Origin: Comamonadaceae bacterium
GTDB lineage: Bacteria > Pseudomonadota > Gammaproteobacteria > Burkholderiales > Burkholderiaceae_C
Direction of reading: 5' to 3'
Length of the DNA: 64,000 nucleotides
Assembly (NCBI GenBank): GCA_947372865.1
Contig: CANBVJ010000002.1
Span: 50,572 to 114,571, forward strand
The notes beneath the pieces are model-generated. The model searched no databases and was not told the origin of the DNA. It saw nothing but the letters and a program-made list of their open reading frames with translations. Both the position numbers and the translations under genes were made by a program. Positions 1 to 7,704 of this stretch are shown here, piece by piece; within the stretch, counting starts at the first letter, position 1, and each line of letters starts with the position of its first letter.

Positions 1-3000
1 GCAGCGCCAGCAAGGTCAGCACTGTGGCCACAATCAGGCCACCCATGATGGCCACCGCCATCGGCCCCCAGAACACCGAGCGCGACAGCGGAATCATGGC
101 CAGCACGGCGGCAGCAGCGGTGAGCACAATAGGGCGCAGGCGGCGCACCGCGGACTCCACAATCGCGTCCCAGGCTGGCACGCCATTGGCGCGGTCTTGC
201 TCAATCTGGTCGATCAATATGACTGAGTTGCGCTGAATCATGCCCATGAGCGCAATCACGCCCAGCAGCGCCACAAAGCCAAACGGCCGGCCCGAAATCA
301 GCAGCGCTGCGGCCACACCGGCAATACCCAAGGGGCCGGTCAAAAACACCAGCATGGCGCGGCTAAAACTGTGCAGTTGCAGCATCAGCAGCGTGAAGGT
401 GATGAACAGCATGATGGGCACGCCTGCCGCAATCGAGCTGGAGCCCTTGCTGCTTTCGGCCACGGCGCCGGCCACTTCGATGCGGTAGCCCGCGTCGCTG
501 CCGGATTTCCAGGTGGCTTCCAGGCGGTTGAGCGCGGGCAGCAACTGGGCGGTGACGGTGGCGCCTTGCAGGCCTTCCACGATGTCGCCCTGCACGGTTA
601 TCGCGTAGTCGCGGCCGTCCCGCCAAAGCACACCGGGCTCCCAGGCGAAGCTGGGTTTGGCGATTTGCGTCAAGGGAATGGACTTGCCGCTGGCTGTGGG
701 CAAGTAGGCGTTGCCGATGTCAGAAATGGCGTTGCGCTCGCTTAACGGGCCACGCAAGACGATGTCGATGAGCTTGTCGCCTTCGCGAAACTGCCCCACC
801 GTGCTGCCCGAGAGCAGAATTTTGGAGGCCTGGGCGATGGACTGGCTGGTTACACCCAGTGCGCGTGCCTTGGCCTGGTCCACTTCCAGGCGCAGCACTT
901 TGACCGGTTCGTTCCAGTTGTCGTTAACACCGCGCATATTGGCGTTGGCGCGCAGCACGGCCTTGACCTCGTTGGCCCGCTGGCGCAGCACCTCTGGGTT
1001 CTGGCCCATCACGCGAAACTGCACCGGGTAGGCCACCGGCGGGCCGTTGGGCAAGATCTTTACGCGGGCGCGCACTTCAGGAAATTCCTGGCCCATCAGC
1101 GCTGGCAGCTTGATGCGCAATGATTCGCGCACTTTCAGGTCCTTGGGCAGGATGATGAGTTGCGACACATTGCTTTGCTGAAAGATCGAATCCAGCGGCA
1201 AATAAAAGCGCGGCACGCCCGAACCGATCCAGGTGGTGACGCTTTGCACGCCGGCCTCTTGCATCATGCGGGCCTCCACGCGTGCAGTGGTGGCCTCGTT
1301 GGCGGCAAATGACGTGCCCTCGGGGTACCACAGCTCGAGCAAGACTTCGGGGCGGCTCGAATCCGGGAAGAACTGCTGCTGCACCTTGCCCATGCCAAAA
1401 ATGCCCAACCCAAAGGTGGCCAGCATCAACCCGATCGTGATCCAGCGGTGCAGGATGCACCAGTTCACCGCGCGGCGAAAGGCGTTGTAAAACGGCGTGT
1501 CATAGAGGGCGTTTTCGTCCTCTTCGTCCACGGCGTGGGCCGGGGTCTTGAGCAGCAAGGTGCCTAAATAGGGCACGAAGTACACCGACACCAGCCAGCT
1601 CAGCATCAGCGCCAGCCCGGTCACACCAAAAATGGCGAAGGTGTATTCCCCGGTCACCGACTTGGCAATACCAATGGGCAAAAAGCCCACGGCGGTAATT
1701 AGCGTGCCGGTCAGCATGGGCATGGCGGTGATCTCATACGCAAAGGTGGCAGCGCGCACCTTGTCGTAGCCTTGTTCGAGCTTGCGCACCATCATTTCCA
1801 CCGCAATGATGGCGTCGTCCACCAGCAGCCCCAGCGAAATGATGAGCGAGCCCAGCGAAATCTTGTGCAGGCCGATGCCCCAGTAGTACATGCCCAAAAA
1901 TGTGACTGCCAGCACCAACGGAATGGTGATACCCACCACCAGGCCCGGGCGCACATCGACGTAATAGCGCTGGAACCAGCGCTGCTTGCCCGGACGCTTG
2001 TGAAAGCCCAGGGCCACAAAACTCACCGCCAACACGATCACGATGGCTTCGACCAGCGCGCGCACAAATTCATTGACCGAGCCCGCCACGGCGGTCGGCT
2101 GGTCTTGCACTTCCACCAGGCGCAAGCCCGCAGGCAGCGCAGCGTTGATGGCCGCAGTGGACGCCTTGAGCGCTTTGCCCATGGCGATGATGTCGCCGCC
2201 CTTGCTCATGGAAATGCCCAAGCCCAGCACCTGCTTGCCCTGGAAATGCATCTTCACCCCGGCTGGGTCAATCACCCCGCGCTTGATCTCGGCAATATCG
2301 CCCAAATGCAGCTGGCTGCCCGAGCTGCCGCGAATCGGCATGGCGCGCAGCTCTTGCACCGCCTCAAACTGACCGGCCACGCGCACTTGCACCACGTCCA
2401 GCGGCGTTTGCACCGTGCCGGCGCTCTCGATGGCGTTTTGCTGGCCGAGTTGCGCCAGCACCTGGTTCATGTCCAGACCGAGTTGCGCCAGGCGCTTTTG
2501 CGAAATTTCGATGTAGATTTTTTCGTCCTGCACGCCAAACAGGTCCACCTTGTTCACGTCGGGCACGCGCAGCAGCTTTTGGCGCACCTCGTCGGCAGCG
2601 GTTTTGGCCTCCACGTCCGAGAAACCATCGGCCTCCAACGCGTAGATCACGCCATAGACATCGCCAAACTCGTCGTTAAAAAACGGCCCTTGCACGCCTG
2701 CGGGCAGCGTGTAGCGCATGTCGCCGAGCTTTTTGCGCACCACGTACCAAAGATTAGGCACCTCGGCGGCCTTGGTGGAATCCTTGACTTCAAAGAAGAC
2801 GGTGGTCTCGCCCGGCTTGGAAAAGCTGCGGATCTTGTAGGCAAAGGGCACTTCCTGCAGCGCCCGCTCCATCTTGTCGGTGACTTGTTCGGCCATTTGC
2901 TGCGCCGTGGCGCCCGGCCAGTAAGCGCGCACCACCATGGCCCGAAAGGTGAAAGGCGGGTCTTCGTCCTGCCCGAGCTGGAAGTACGAGGCCATGCCCA

Positions 3001-3097
3001 GCACCAGCAGCACCAGCATCAGATAACGGGTCAGCGCGCTGTGTTCCAGCGCCCAGCGCGACAGGTTGAAACCCGCTTTGGGAGTGTCTTGTTTCAT
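1..3097 (-). CDS. RND efflux transporter permease, C-terminus cut by window edge
   Basis: Inner-membrane proton-driven RND (HAE1/AcrB-like) pump that would work with the adaptor encoded just upstream. Translation starts MKQDTPKAGF at 3097, 7 bp after the adaptor stop, so the two are one operon. About 1032 codons are present; family members are usually 1020-1060 residues, so only a few C-terminal residues are missing. Visible hallmarks are the first membrane helix near residues 18-35, long periplasmic loops, and the TM4 proton-relay segment LGLLVDDAIIAVE with its paired Asp. The C-terminal half repeats the membrane topology. No outer-membrane factor gene lies in the window. Substrate cannot be told; organic solvents, dyes or drugs are all possible. 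Confidence 0.93.
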   Translation of the reverse strand, partial: MKQDTPKAGFNLSRWALEHSALTRYLMLVLLVLGMASYFQLGQDEDPPFTFRAMVVRAYWPGATAQQMAEQVTDKMERALQEVPFAYKIRSFSKPGETTVFFEVKDSTKAAEVPNLWYVVRKKLGDMRYTLPAGVQGPFFNDEFGDVYGVIYALEADGFSDVEAKTAADEVRQKLLRVPDVNKVDLFGVQDEKIYIEISQKRLAQLGLDMNQVLAQLGQQNAIESAGTVQTPLDVVQVRVAGQFEAVQELRAMPIRGSSGSQLHLGDIAEIKRGVIDPAGVKMHFQGKQVLGLGISMSKGGDIIAMGKALKASTAAINAALPAGLRLVEVQDQPTAVAGSVNEFVRALVEAIVIVLAVSFVALGFHKRPGKQRWFQRYYVDVRPGLVVGITIPLVLAVTFLGMYYWGIGLHKISLGSLIISLGLLVDDAIIAVEMMVRKLEQGYDKVRAATFAYEITAMPMLTGTLITAVGFLPIGIAKSVTGEYTFAIFGVTGLALMLSWLVSVYFVPYLGTLLLKTPAHAVDEEDENALYDTPFYNAFRRAVNWCILHRWITIGLMLATFGLGIFGMGKVQQQFFPDSSRPEVLLELWYPEGTSFAANEATTARVEARMMQEAGVQSVTTWIGSGVPRFYLPLDSIFQQSNVSQLIILPKDLKVRESLRIKLPALMGQEFPEVRARVKILPNGPPVAYPVQFRVMGQNPEVLRQRANEVKAVLRANANMRGVNDNWNEPVKVLRLEVDQAKARALGVTSQSIAQASKILLSGSTVGQFREGDKLIDIVLRGPLSERNAISDIGNAYLPTASGKSIPLTQIAKPSFAWEPGVLWRDGRDYAITVQGDIVEGLQGATVTAQLLPALNRLEATWKSGSDAGYRIEVAGAVAESSKGSSSIAAGVPIMLFITFTLLMLQLHSFSRAMLVFLTGPLGIAGVAAALLISGRPFGFVALLGVIALMGMIQRNSVILIDQIEQDRANGVPAWDAIVESAVRRLRPIVLTAAAAVLAMIPLSRSVFWGPMAVAIMGGLIVATVLTLLAL

Positions 3098-3104
3098 GCC
3101 AGGC

Positions 3105-4235
3105 TCACTTTGCGGCCGACGCGGGGGCCAGCGCGGACGGGGCGGATGGCACCGCCTGCTCCCGGTAAATCGTCACTTTTTGGCCGGGCGAGAGCACATG
3201 CACGCCGGCCGACACCACTTCCATGCCCGGCTGCAAGCCGCTGGCCACCACCACGTCGTTGCCGTCGGCCGTGGCAATGGCAATCGGCTGCAGGCGCACC
3301 GTCATGCTGGCGCGCTCCAACACCCACACCGCCACCGCCGTACCGTCATGCTGCAAGGCGCTGGTGGGTAATTTGATAACTGCCGGACCCGAACGGTCCA
3401 GGGCCTGCGGCAGCACCGACACCGTGGTGCCCAGGGGCAGCACATCGGCACCGGCAAGCGTCACCTTCACCACAAAAGTCCGGGTCACCGGGTCGGCGCT
3501 GGCCGACACCTCGCGCACCTTGCCCTGGTAAACAGCCGCACTGGCCCAGGCCCGCACTTCCACGGCCGAGCCCAGTTTCATCTGGCCCACTTTGTCTTCG
3601 GGCACAGAAAACACCACATCACGCGCGCCGTCCTGGGCAATGCGCACCACCGGCGTGCCGACGGCCAGCACCTGGCCGGGTTCGGCGTCCACCGACGTGA
3701 CTACGCCCGCCGCGTCGGCCACCAGCGTGGCGTAGGCGCTTTGGTTGCCCTGGGCAGCGAATTGCGCCTGCGCCTGGTCCAACTGCGACTGGGCGGCCTT
3801 CAGGGCCACATCGCGCCGCTCGAGTTCGGCCGCGCTGATGAAGTTTTGGTCGCGCAAGTCTTTGTAGCGCTTGAAATCGGCCGCCGCCAAATCACGGTTG
3901 GCCACGGCCGCTGCGAGTTGGGCGCGCGCGGCGTCCACCGAAAGCTTGAAATCTTGCGCATCCAACTGCGCCAGCGCCTGGCCCGCGCTCACGTGCTGAC
4001 CGGCTTCCACCATGCGGCGCAAGAGCTTGCCGCTGACCCGAAAGCCCAGGCGCGACTCGGTGCGGGGCCGCACTTCAGCGGCATATTCAGCGCCCGAACG
4101 GATGCCGTCGGCGGCCACGACCACCACCTTGACGGCCCGCACCGGCTCCTCAGGGGGTACTGGTTTGGTGCAAGCCGCCAGGGCGGCGACGGCCGCAATC
4201 AGGGCAAATCGGAAGAGAAAGGGTGATGGATTCAT
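3105..4235 (-). CDS. RND efflux periplasmic adaptor (membrane fusion) lipoprotein
   Basis: 376-residue periplasmic adaptor linking the RND pump to an outer-membrane channel. The start MNPSPFLFRF at 4235 is chosen because it begins a classic lipoprotein signal peptide ending in the lipobox LAAC (Cys near residue 23); a longer reading frame upstream lacks any such signal. The order is lipoyl/biotinyl-like half (SGKLLRRMVEAGQHVSAGQ), coiled-coil hairpin (about residues 95-160), second lipoyl half, beta-barrel and membrane-proximal domains, as in AcrA/MexA proteins. It is first in the operon with the RND permease 7 bp downstream. A promoter and a palindromic operator candidate lie 55-102 bp upstream of the start. 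Confidence 0.93.
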   Translation of the reverse strand: MNPSPFLFRFALIAAVAALAACTKPVPPEEPVRAVKVVVVAADGIRSGAEYAAEVRPRTESRLGFRVSGKLLRRMVEAGQHVSAGQALAQLDAQDFKLSVDAARAQLAAAVANRDLAAADFKRYKDLRDQNFISAAELERRDVALKAAQSQLDQAQAQFAAQGNQSAYATLVADAAGVVTSVDAEPGQVLAVGTPVVRIAQDGARDVVFSVPEDKVGQMKLGSAVEVRAWASAAVYQGKVREVSASADPVTRTFVVKVTLAGADVLPLGTTVSVLPQALDRSGPAVIKLPTSALQHDGTAVAVWVLERASMTVRLQPIAIATADGNDVVVASGLQPGMEVVSAGVHVLSPGQKVTIYREQAVPSAPSALAPASAAK

Positions 4236-4289
4236 AAAAGCGATGCAAACACGTTGGGAAAAGCGGGGGCGTGCTGGCATATCGGGGAA

Positions 4290-4337
4290 TAATGACCAGC
4301 GGGTTATTAATTTTAGCCCAGACGCAGTTTTTGCCAA
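4290..4337 (-). promoter_or_regulatory. Promoter and palindromic operator candidate for the RND operon
   Basis: On the minus strand a TTGGCA element (4337-4332) is followed after 16 bp by TAAAAT (4315-4310), a good sigma-70 match. Overlapping the expected transcription start is the imperfect palindrome TAATGACC-AGCG-GGTTATTA (4290-4309; 7 of 8 arm positions pair). A palindrome over +1 is typical of TetR-type repression of efflux operons, but no regulator gene is in view, so the binding protein is unknown. The same intergenic region also serves hpnC on the other strand. Confidence 0.55.
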
Positions 4338-4403
4338 ATCCCCGGGCTTTTCACTTGCGGCCAACAGGGTATCGGGCCACCGCCGCCAAGGCACAATGCC
4401 GCC

Positions 4404-5303
4404 ATGCCGCTGTCCCATCCCCCTGCCCCGCCACCGCAGCCCCCGGGTCAGGCGCTCACCCCGGCCGTCGCGCCGATTAGCCATTACGAAAACTTTCCGG
4501 TGGCCTCGTGGCTGTGCCCCGCGCACCTGCGCGCGCCGATTGCCGCGATGTACCACTTTGCCCGCACCGCCGACGACCTGGCCGACGAAGGCGACGCCAG
4601 CGCCGCGCAGCGCCTGGCCGACTTGCAGGCCTACCGCGCTGCGCTGGACTTGGCTTGCGCAGGCCAGGTGACCGCAGCCGGACGCTGGGCCTGGGTGTTT
4701 GGGCCGCTGCACCAAGCCATCGCCGCCCACCATTTGCCGCCCGAACTGTTGCACGCGCTCTTGGACGCCTTTGTGCAGGACATCGAAAAAACCCGCGACG
4801 GCACCGGCTACGCCGATGAGGCTGCGCTGCTGGACTATTGCCAGCGCTCGGCCAACCCGGTGGGGCGCTTGCTGCTGCATTTGTATGGCGTGGCGGACGC
4901 GCAGGCGCTGGCCTGGAGCGACGGCATTTGCAGCGCCCTGCAACTCATCAACTTCTGGCAAGACCCCAGCCGCGACCTGCCACGTGGGCGCTGCTACTTT
5001 GCGCAAGACGCTTGCGCCCAATGGAATGTGAGCCAGCAAGACCTGCAAGACCCGACTCAGTCGCGCCGCGCCGACGGTCTGATCGCCCAATGCGCCCACA
5101 GCGCACGCAGCCGCATGGAGCGCAGCGCCGCCCTGGTGCACCGGGTGCCCGGGCGCGCAGGGTGGGAGCTGCGCCTGGTGGTACAAGGCGGCCTGCGCAT
5201 TTTGGACAAAGTAGAGGCGCTGGGTGGCCGGGTGTTGCACATGCGGCCGCGCCTACGGCCCTGGGATACACCGCTACTGATCTGGCGCGCCCTCTGGATG
5301 TGA
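4404..5303 (+). CDS. hpnC: Squalene-synthase-family protein HpnC
   Basis: 299-residue trans-isoprenyl diphosphate synthase family protein. In the three-enzyme bacterial route HpnD makes presqualene diphosphate from two farnesyl diphosphates, HpnC converts it to hydroxysqualene and HpnE reduces that to squalene. The first Asp-rich metal motif DDLADE is at residues 57-62 and the second lies in NFWQDPSRDLPRG. The N-terminus before SHYENFPV is Pro-rich. It starts the cluster hpnC-hpnD-hpnE, 36 bp before hpnD, which fixes the assignment among otherwise similar squalene/phytoene synthases. No squalene-hopene cyclase gene is in the window. Confidence 0.93.
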   Translation: MPLSHPPAPPPQPPGQALTPAVAPISHYENFPVASWLCPAHLRAPIAAMYHFARTADDLADEGDASAAQRLADLQAYRAALDLACAGQVTAAGRWAWVFGPLHQAIAAHHLPPELLHALLDAFVQDIEKTRDGTGYADEAALLDYCQRSANPVGRLLLHLYGVADAQALAWSDGICSALQLINFWQDPSRDLPRGRCYFAQDACAQWNVSQQDLQDPTQSRRADGLIAQCAHSARSRMERSAALVHRVPGRAGWELRLVVQGGLRILDKVEALGGRVLHMRPRLRPWDTPLLIWRALWM

Positions 5304-5339
5304 TCTGGTGGACGAGAAGGCCTGAGCGACAATAGGCCA

Positions 5340-6179
5340 ATGACACCGGCGCAGTACGTTGAACAAAAGGCTGCTGCCTCGGGCAGCAGTTTCTATTACG
5401 CATTCCTGTTTTTGCCTGCGCCCCGGCGTGCGGCGATCACGGCTTTTTACGCCTTTTGCCGTGAGGTGGACGACGTGGTGGACGACGCAGTGGACCTGGG
5501 CGTTGCCGCCACCAAGCTCGCATGGTGGAGCACCGAAGTGACCCAGGCCTACGCCGGGCGCCCCAGCCATCCCGTCATGCAGGCGCTCATTCCGCACACC
5601 GGCGCATATGGCATTGCCCAACACCACCTGCAAAGCGTGATTGAAGGCTGCCAAATGGACCTGGAGCAAACCCGCTACCTGGACTACCCCAACCTGCAGC
5701 GCTACTGCCACTTGGTGGCCGGCGTGGTGGGCGAAGTGGCTGCCGCCATTTTTGGCCAAACGCAGGCGCAAACCACCACCTACGCCCACACCCTGGGTCA
5801 GGCCCTGCAACTGACCAACATCATCCGCGACGTAGGCGAAGACGCGCAGCGCGGGCGCATTTACCTGCCGGTTAACGAGTTGCAGCGTTTTGACGTCAAG
5901 GCGCACGAGATTCTCAAACGCCTGCCGTCCGAGCGTTTTCAGGCGCTGATGGCCTTTCAGGCGCAGCGCGCCCATGCCTTGTACGACGAGGCCTTTGCCC
6001 TGCTGCCTGAGGCCGACCACCGCAGCCAAAAGCCCGGCCTGATGATGGCCAGCATTTACCGCAGCCTCTTGCGCGAGATCGAAGCCCAGCGCTTTCCGGT
6101 GCTGGAGCAGCGGGTGCGCCTCACGCCTTTGCGCAAACTCTGGCTGGCCTGGAAAGTCCAGGCGCTGGGGCGGCTTTGA
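5340..6179 (+). CDS. hpnD: Presqualene diphosphate synthase HpnD
   Basis: 279-residue head-to-head isoprenyl synthase that condenses two farnesyl diphosphates to presqualene diphosphate. The aspartate motif VDDVVDD is at residues 43-49 and the second motif is NIIRDVGEDAQRGR, both metal-diphosphate binding. Length and the opening SSFYYAFLFLPAPRR fit HpnD. The stop codon overlaps the next gene's start by 4 bp (6176-6179), which indicates translational coupling to hpnE. Confidence 0.94.
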   Translation: MTPAQYVEQKAAASGSSFYYAFLFLPAPRRAAITAFYAFCREVDDVVDDAVDLGVAATKLAWWSTEVTQAYAGRPSHPVMQALIPHTGAYGIAQHHLQSVIEGCQMDLEQTRYLDYPNLQRYCHLVAGVVGEVAAAIFGQTQAQTTTYAHTLGQALQLTNIIRDVGEDAQRGRIYLPVNELQRFDVKAHEILKRLPSERFQALMAFQAQRAHALYDEAFALLPEADHRSQKPGLMMASIYRSLLREIEAQRFPVLEQRVRLTPLRKLWLAWKVQALGRL

Positions 6180-7579
6180 AAAGCAAAAAAGTCTGCGTTG
6201 TCGGCGCCGGTTGGGCCGGTCTGGCAGCAGCCGTGGGTGCCACCCAGGGCGGCCACCGGGTCACCGTGCTGGAAGCCACGCGCACCTTGGGCGGACGGGC
6301 ACGCACTCTGGCGCCAGACGTGACGCACCGCCTGCCCGACGGCAGCACGCCCTCGCTGGACAACGGCCAGCACATTCTGATTGGCGGCTACCGCGAAACC
6401 TTGGAACTGATGTGCGTCGTCGGCTTGGACCCAGCCGCCCTGCTGCTGCGCCTGCCCTTGACGCTGCAGTTTCCCGATGGCAGCGGCCTGCGCCTGCCCG
6501 ACTGGCCCCAGCCCTGGAACCTGCTCGCGGGGGTGCTGGGCGCGCGCGGCTGGAGCCTGGGCGACAAATGGTCGCTGTTGGTGGCGCTTCGGCGCTGGCA
6601 GCGTGCCGACTTTCAGTGCAGCGCCGCCGCCACCGTGGCCGAACTGTGCGTGGGTGTGCGCCCGCAGGTGATGGACAGTTTTATCGAGCCCTTGTGTGTT
6701 TCGGCCCTGAACACCCCGGCGCAGCAAGCCAGCGGCCAGGTCTTTTTGACGGTGCTGTACGACACGCTCAAGCCGGTGATCCCACCCAAAGTGCCCGAAG
6801 GTGCAGCGCCGGGAACAGCCGCTGAGCGGCCCTGGGCCGGCTCGGACCTGCTGCTGCCACGCGCCGACCTCTCGGCCTTGTTTCCGCAAGCGGCCGCGCA
6901 CTGGCTGCAAGCCCGAGGCGCTGCGGTGCGCCTGGGCGAGCGCGCGCCCACGCCGCGTTGGACGGCCGGCCAGTGGCACGTCGGCGACGAAGCATTTGAC
7001 GCCGTGGTCTGGGCCACCGCACCCGCACACGCGGTGCAAGCCTTGGCTGAGTACGCACCCGAGGCGCCCAAGAATCTGGCTATTTACCTGCAGCGCTGGC
7101 TGCGCCCGGCCCAAAACCTGAAATACGAGGCCATTGCCACCGTTTACGCCTACGCCGACGGGCTGGTGCTGCCCGCACCCATGCTGGCCCTGACCAGCAG
7201 CCCACAGTTGCCTGCGCAATTTGTGTTTGACCGGGGCCAGTTGGGCGGCCCCCTCGGTTTGATGGCGTTTGTGGCAAGTGCTGCCGTCGGCACGCACGAC
7301 GCTATTGAAGAACAGGTGCTGGCCCAAGCCAACAGCCAGCTCGAACACCTGCTGGGTGGCCAGCGGCTGGTGCCAGTGCAAACCGTGGTGGAAAAGCGCG
7401 CCACCCTGGCCTGCACGCCCCGGATGGCGCGCCCGCCCCAGCGCATCGCACCGGGCTTGTTGGCCTGTGGCGACTACCTGTATGCGCCCTACCCCTCTAC
7501 CCTGGAAGGCGCGGTGCGCAGCGGCTTGATGGCCGCCCTGGCGCTGGACGAGGCCGACGGCTTTTCCTGGAAGCCCTAA
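6176..7579 (+). CDS. hpnE: Hydroxysqualene dehydroxylase HpnE (FAD amine-oxidase fold)
   Basis: 467-residue flavoprotein that performs the last step to squalene. The N-terminal FAD-binding Rossmann motif GAGWAGLAAA is at about residues 10-19 and the GG-doublet segment LGGRARTL follows. Start is a TTG at 6176 that overlaps the hpnD stop (TTGA); no ATG is placed near enough to the Rossmann motif, so this start is likely. It is the last gene of hpnCDE. The related alternative, a carotenoid/phytoene desaturase, is less likely because of the hpnC-hpnD context. Confidence 0.9.
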   Translation: MKSKKVCVVGAGWAGLAAAVGATQGGHRVTVLEATRTLGGRARTLAPDVTHRLPDGSTPSLDNGQHILIGGYRETLELMCVVGLDPAALLLRLPLTLQFPDGSGLRLPDWPQPWNLLAGVLGARGWSLGDKWSLLVALRRWQRADFQCSAAATVAELCVGVRPQVMDSFIEPLCVSALNTPAQQASGQVFLTVLYDTLKPVIPPKVPEGAAPGTAAERPWAGSDLLLPRADLSALFPQAAAHWLQARGAAVRLGERAPTPRWTAGQWHVGDEAFDAVVWATAPAHAVQALAEYAPEAPKNLAIYLQRWLRPAQNLKYEAIATVYAYADGLVLPAPMLALTSSPQLPAQFVFDRGQLGGPLGLMAFVASAAVGTHDAIEEQVLAQANSQLEHLLGGQRLVPVQTVVEKRATLACTPRMARPPQRIAPGLLACGDYLYAPYPSTLEGAVRSGLMAALALDEADGFSWKP

Positions 7580-7704
7580 CAGCTCCCAGGAGCGTCGCGC
7601 ACCGGACTCCCACCGTGAACTCTCAGGGTCTTGCCCTATGTCTTACGGGGCCGAGAGCCACTAGCATCGTGCTCCTTTTCGCAATATTCCTGAAGCGCGC
7701 GACC

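Noticed and set aside
1772..3376. Long open frame on the plus strand opposite the RND permease
   Set aside because: The His/Gln/Arg-rich translation has no protein character, and the minus strand encodes an unmistakable RND pump in the same place. It is a high-GC shadow frame. Similar shadows lie opposite dnaE, feoB, ispH and fdsA.
7615..7704. Upstream GTG start for the penicillin acylase gene
   Set aside because: It would put 30 unrelated residues before a clear signal-anchor sequence that starts with MKTFLKLL at 7705.
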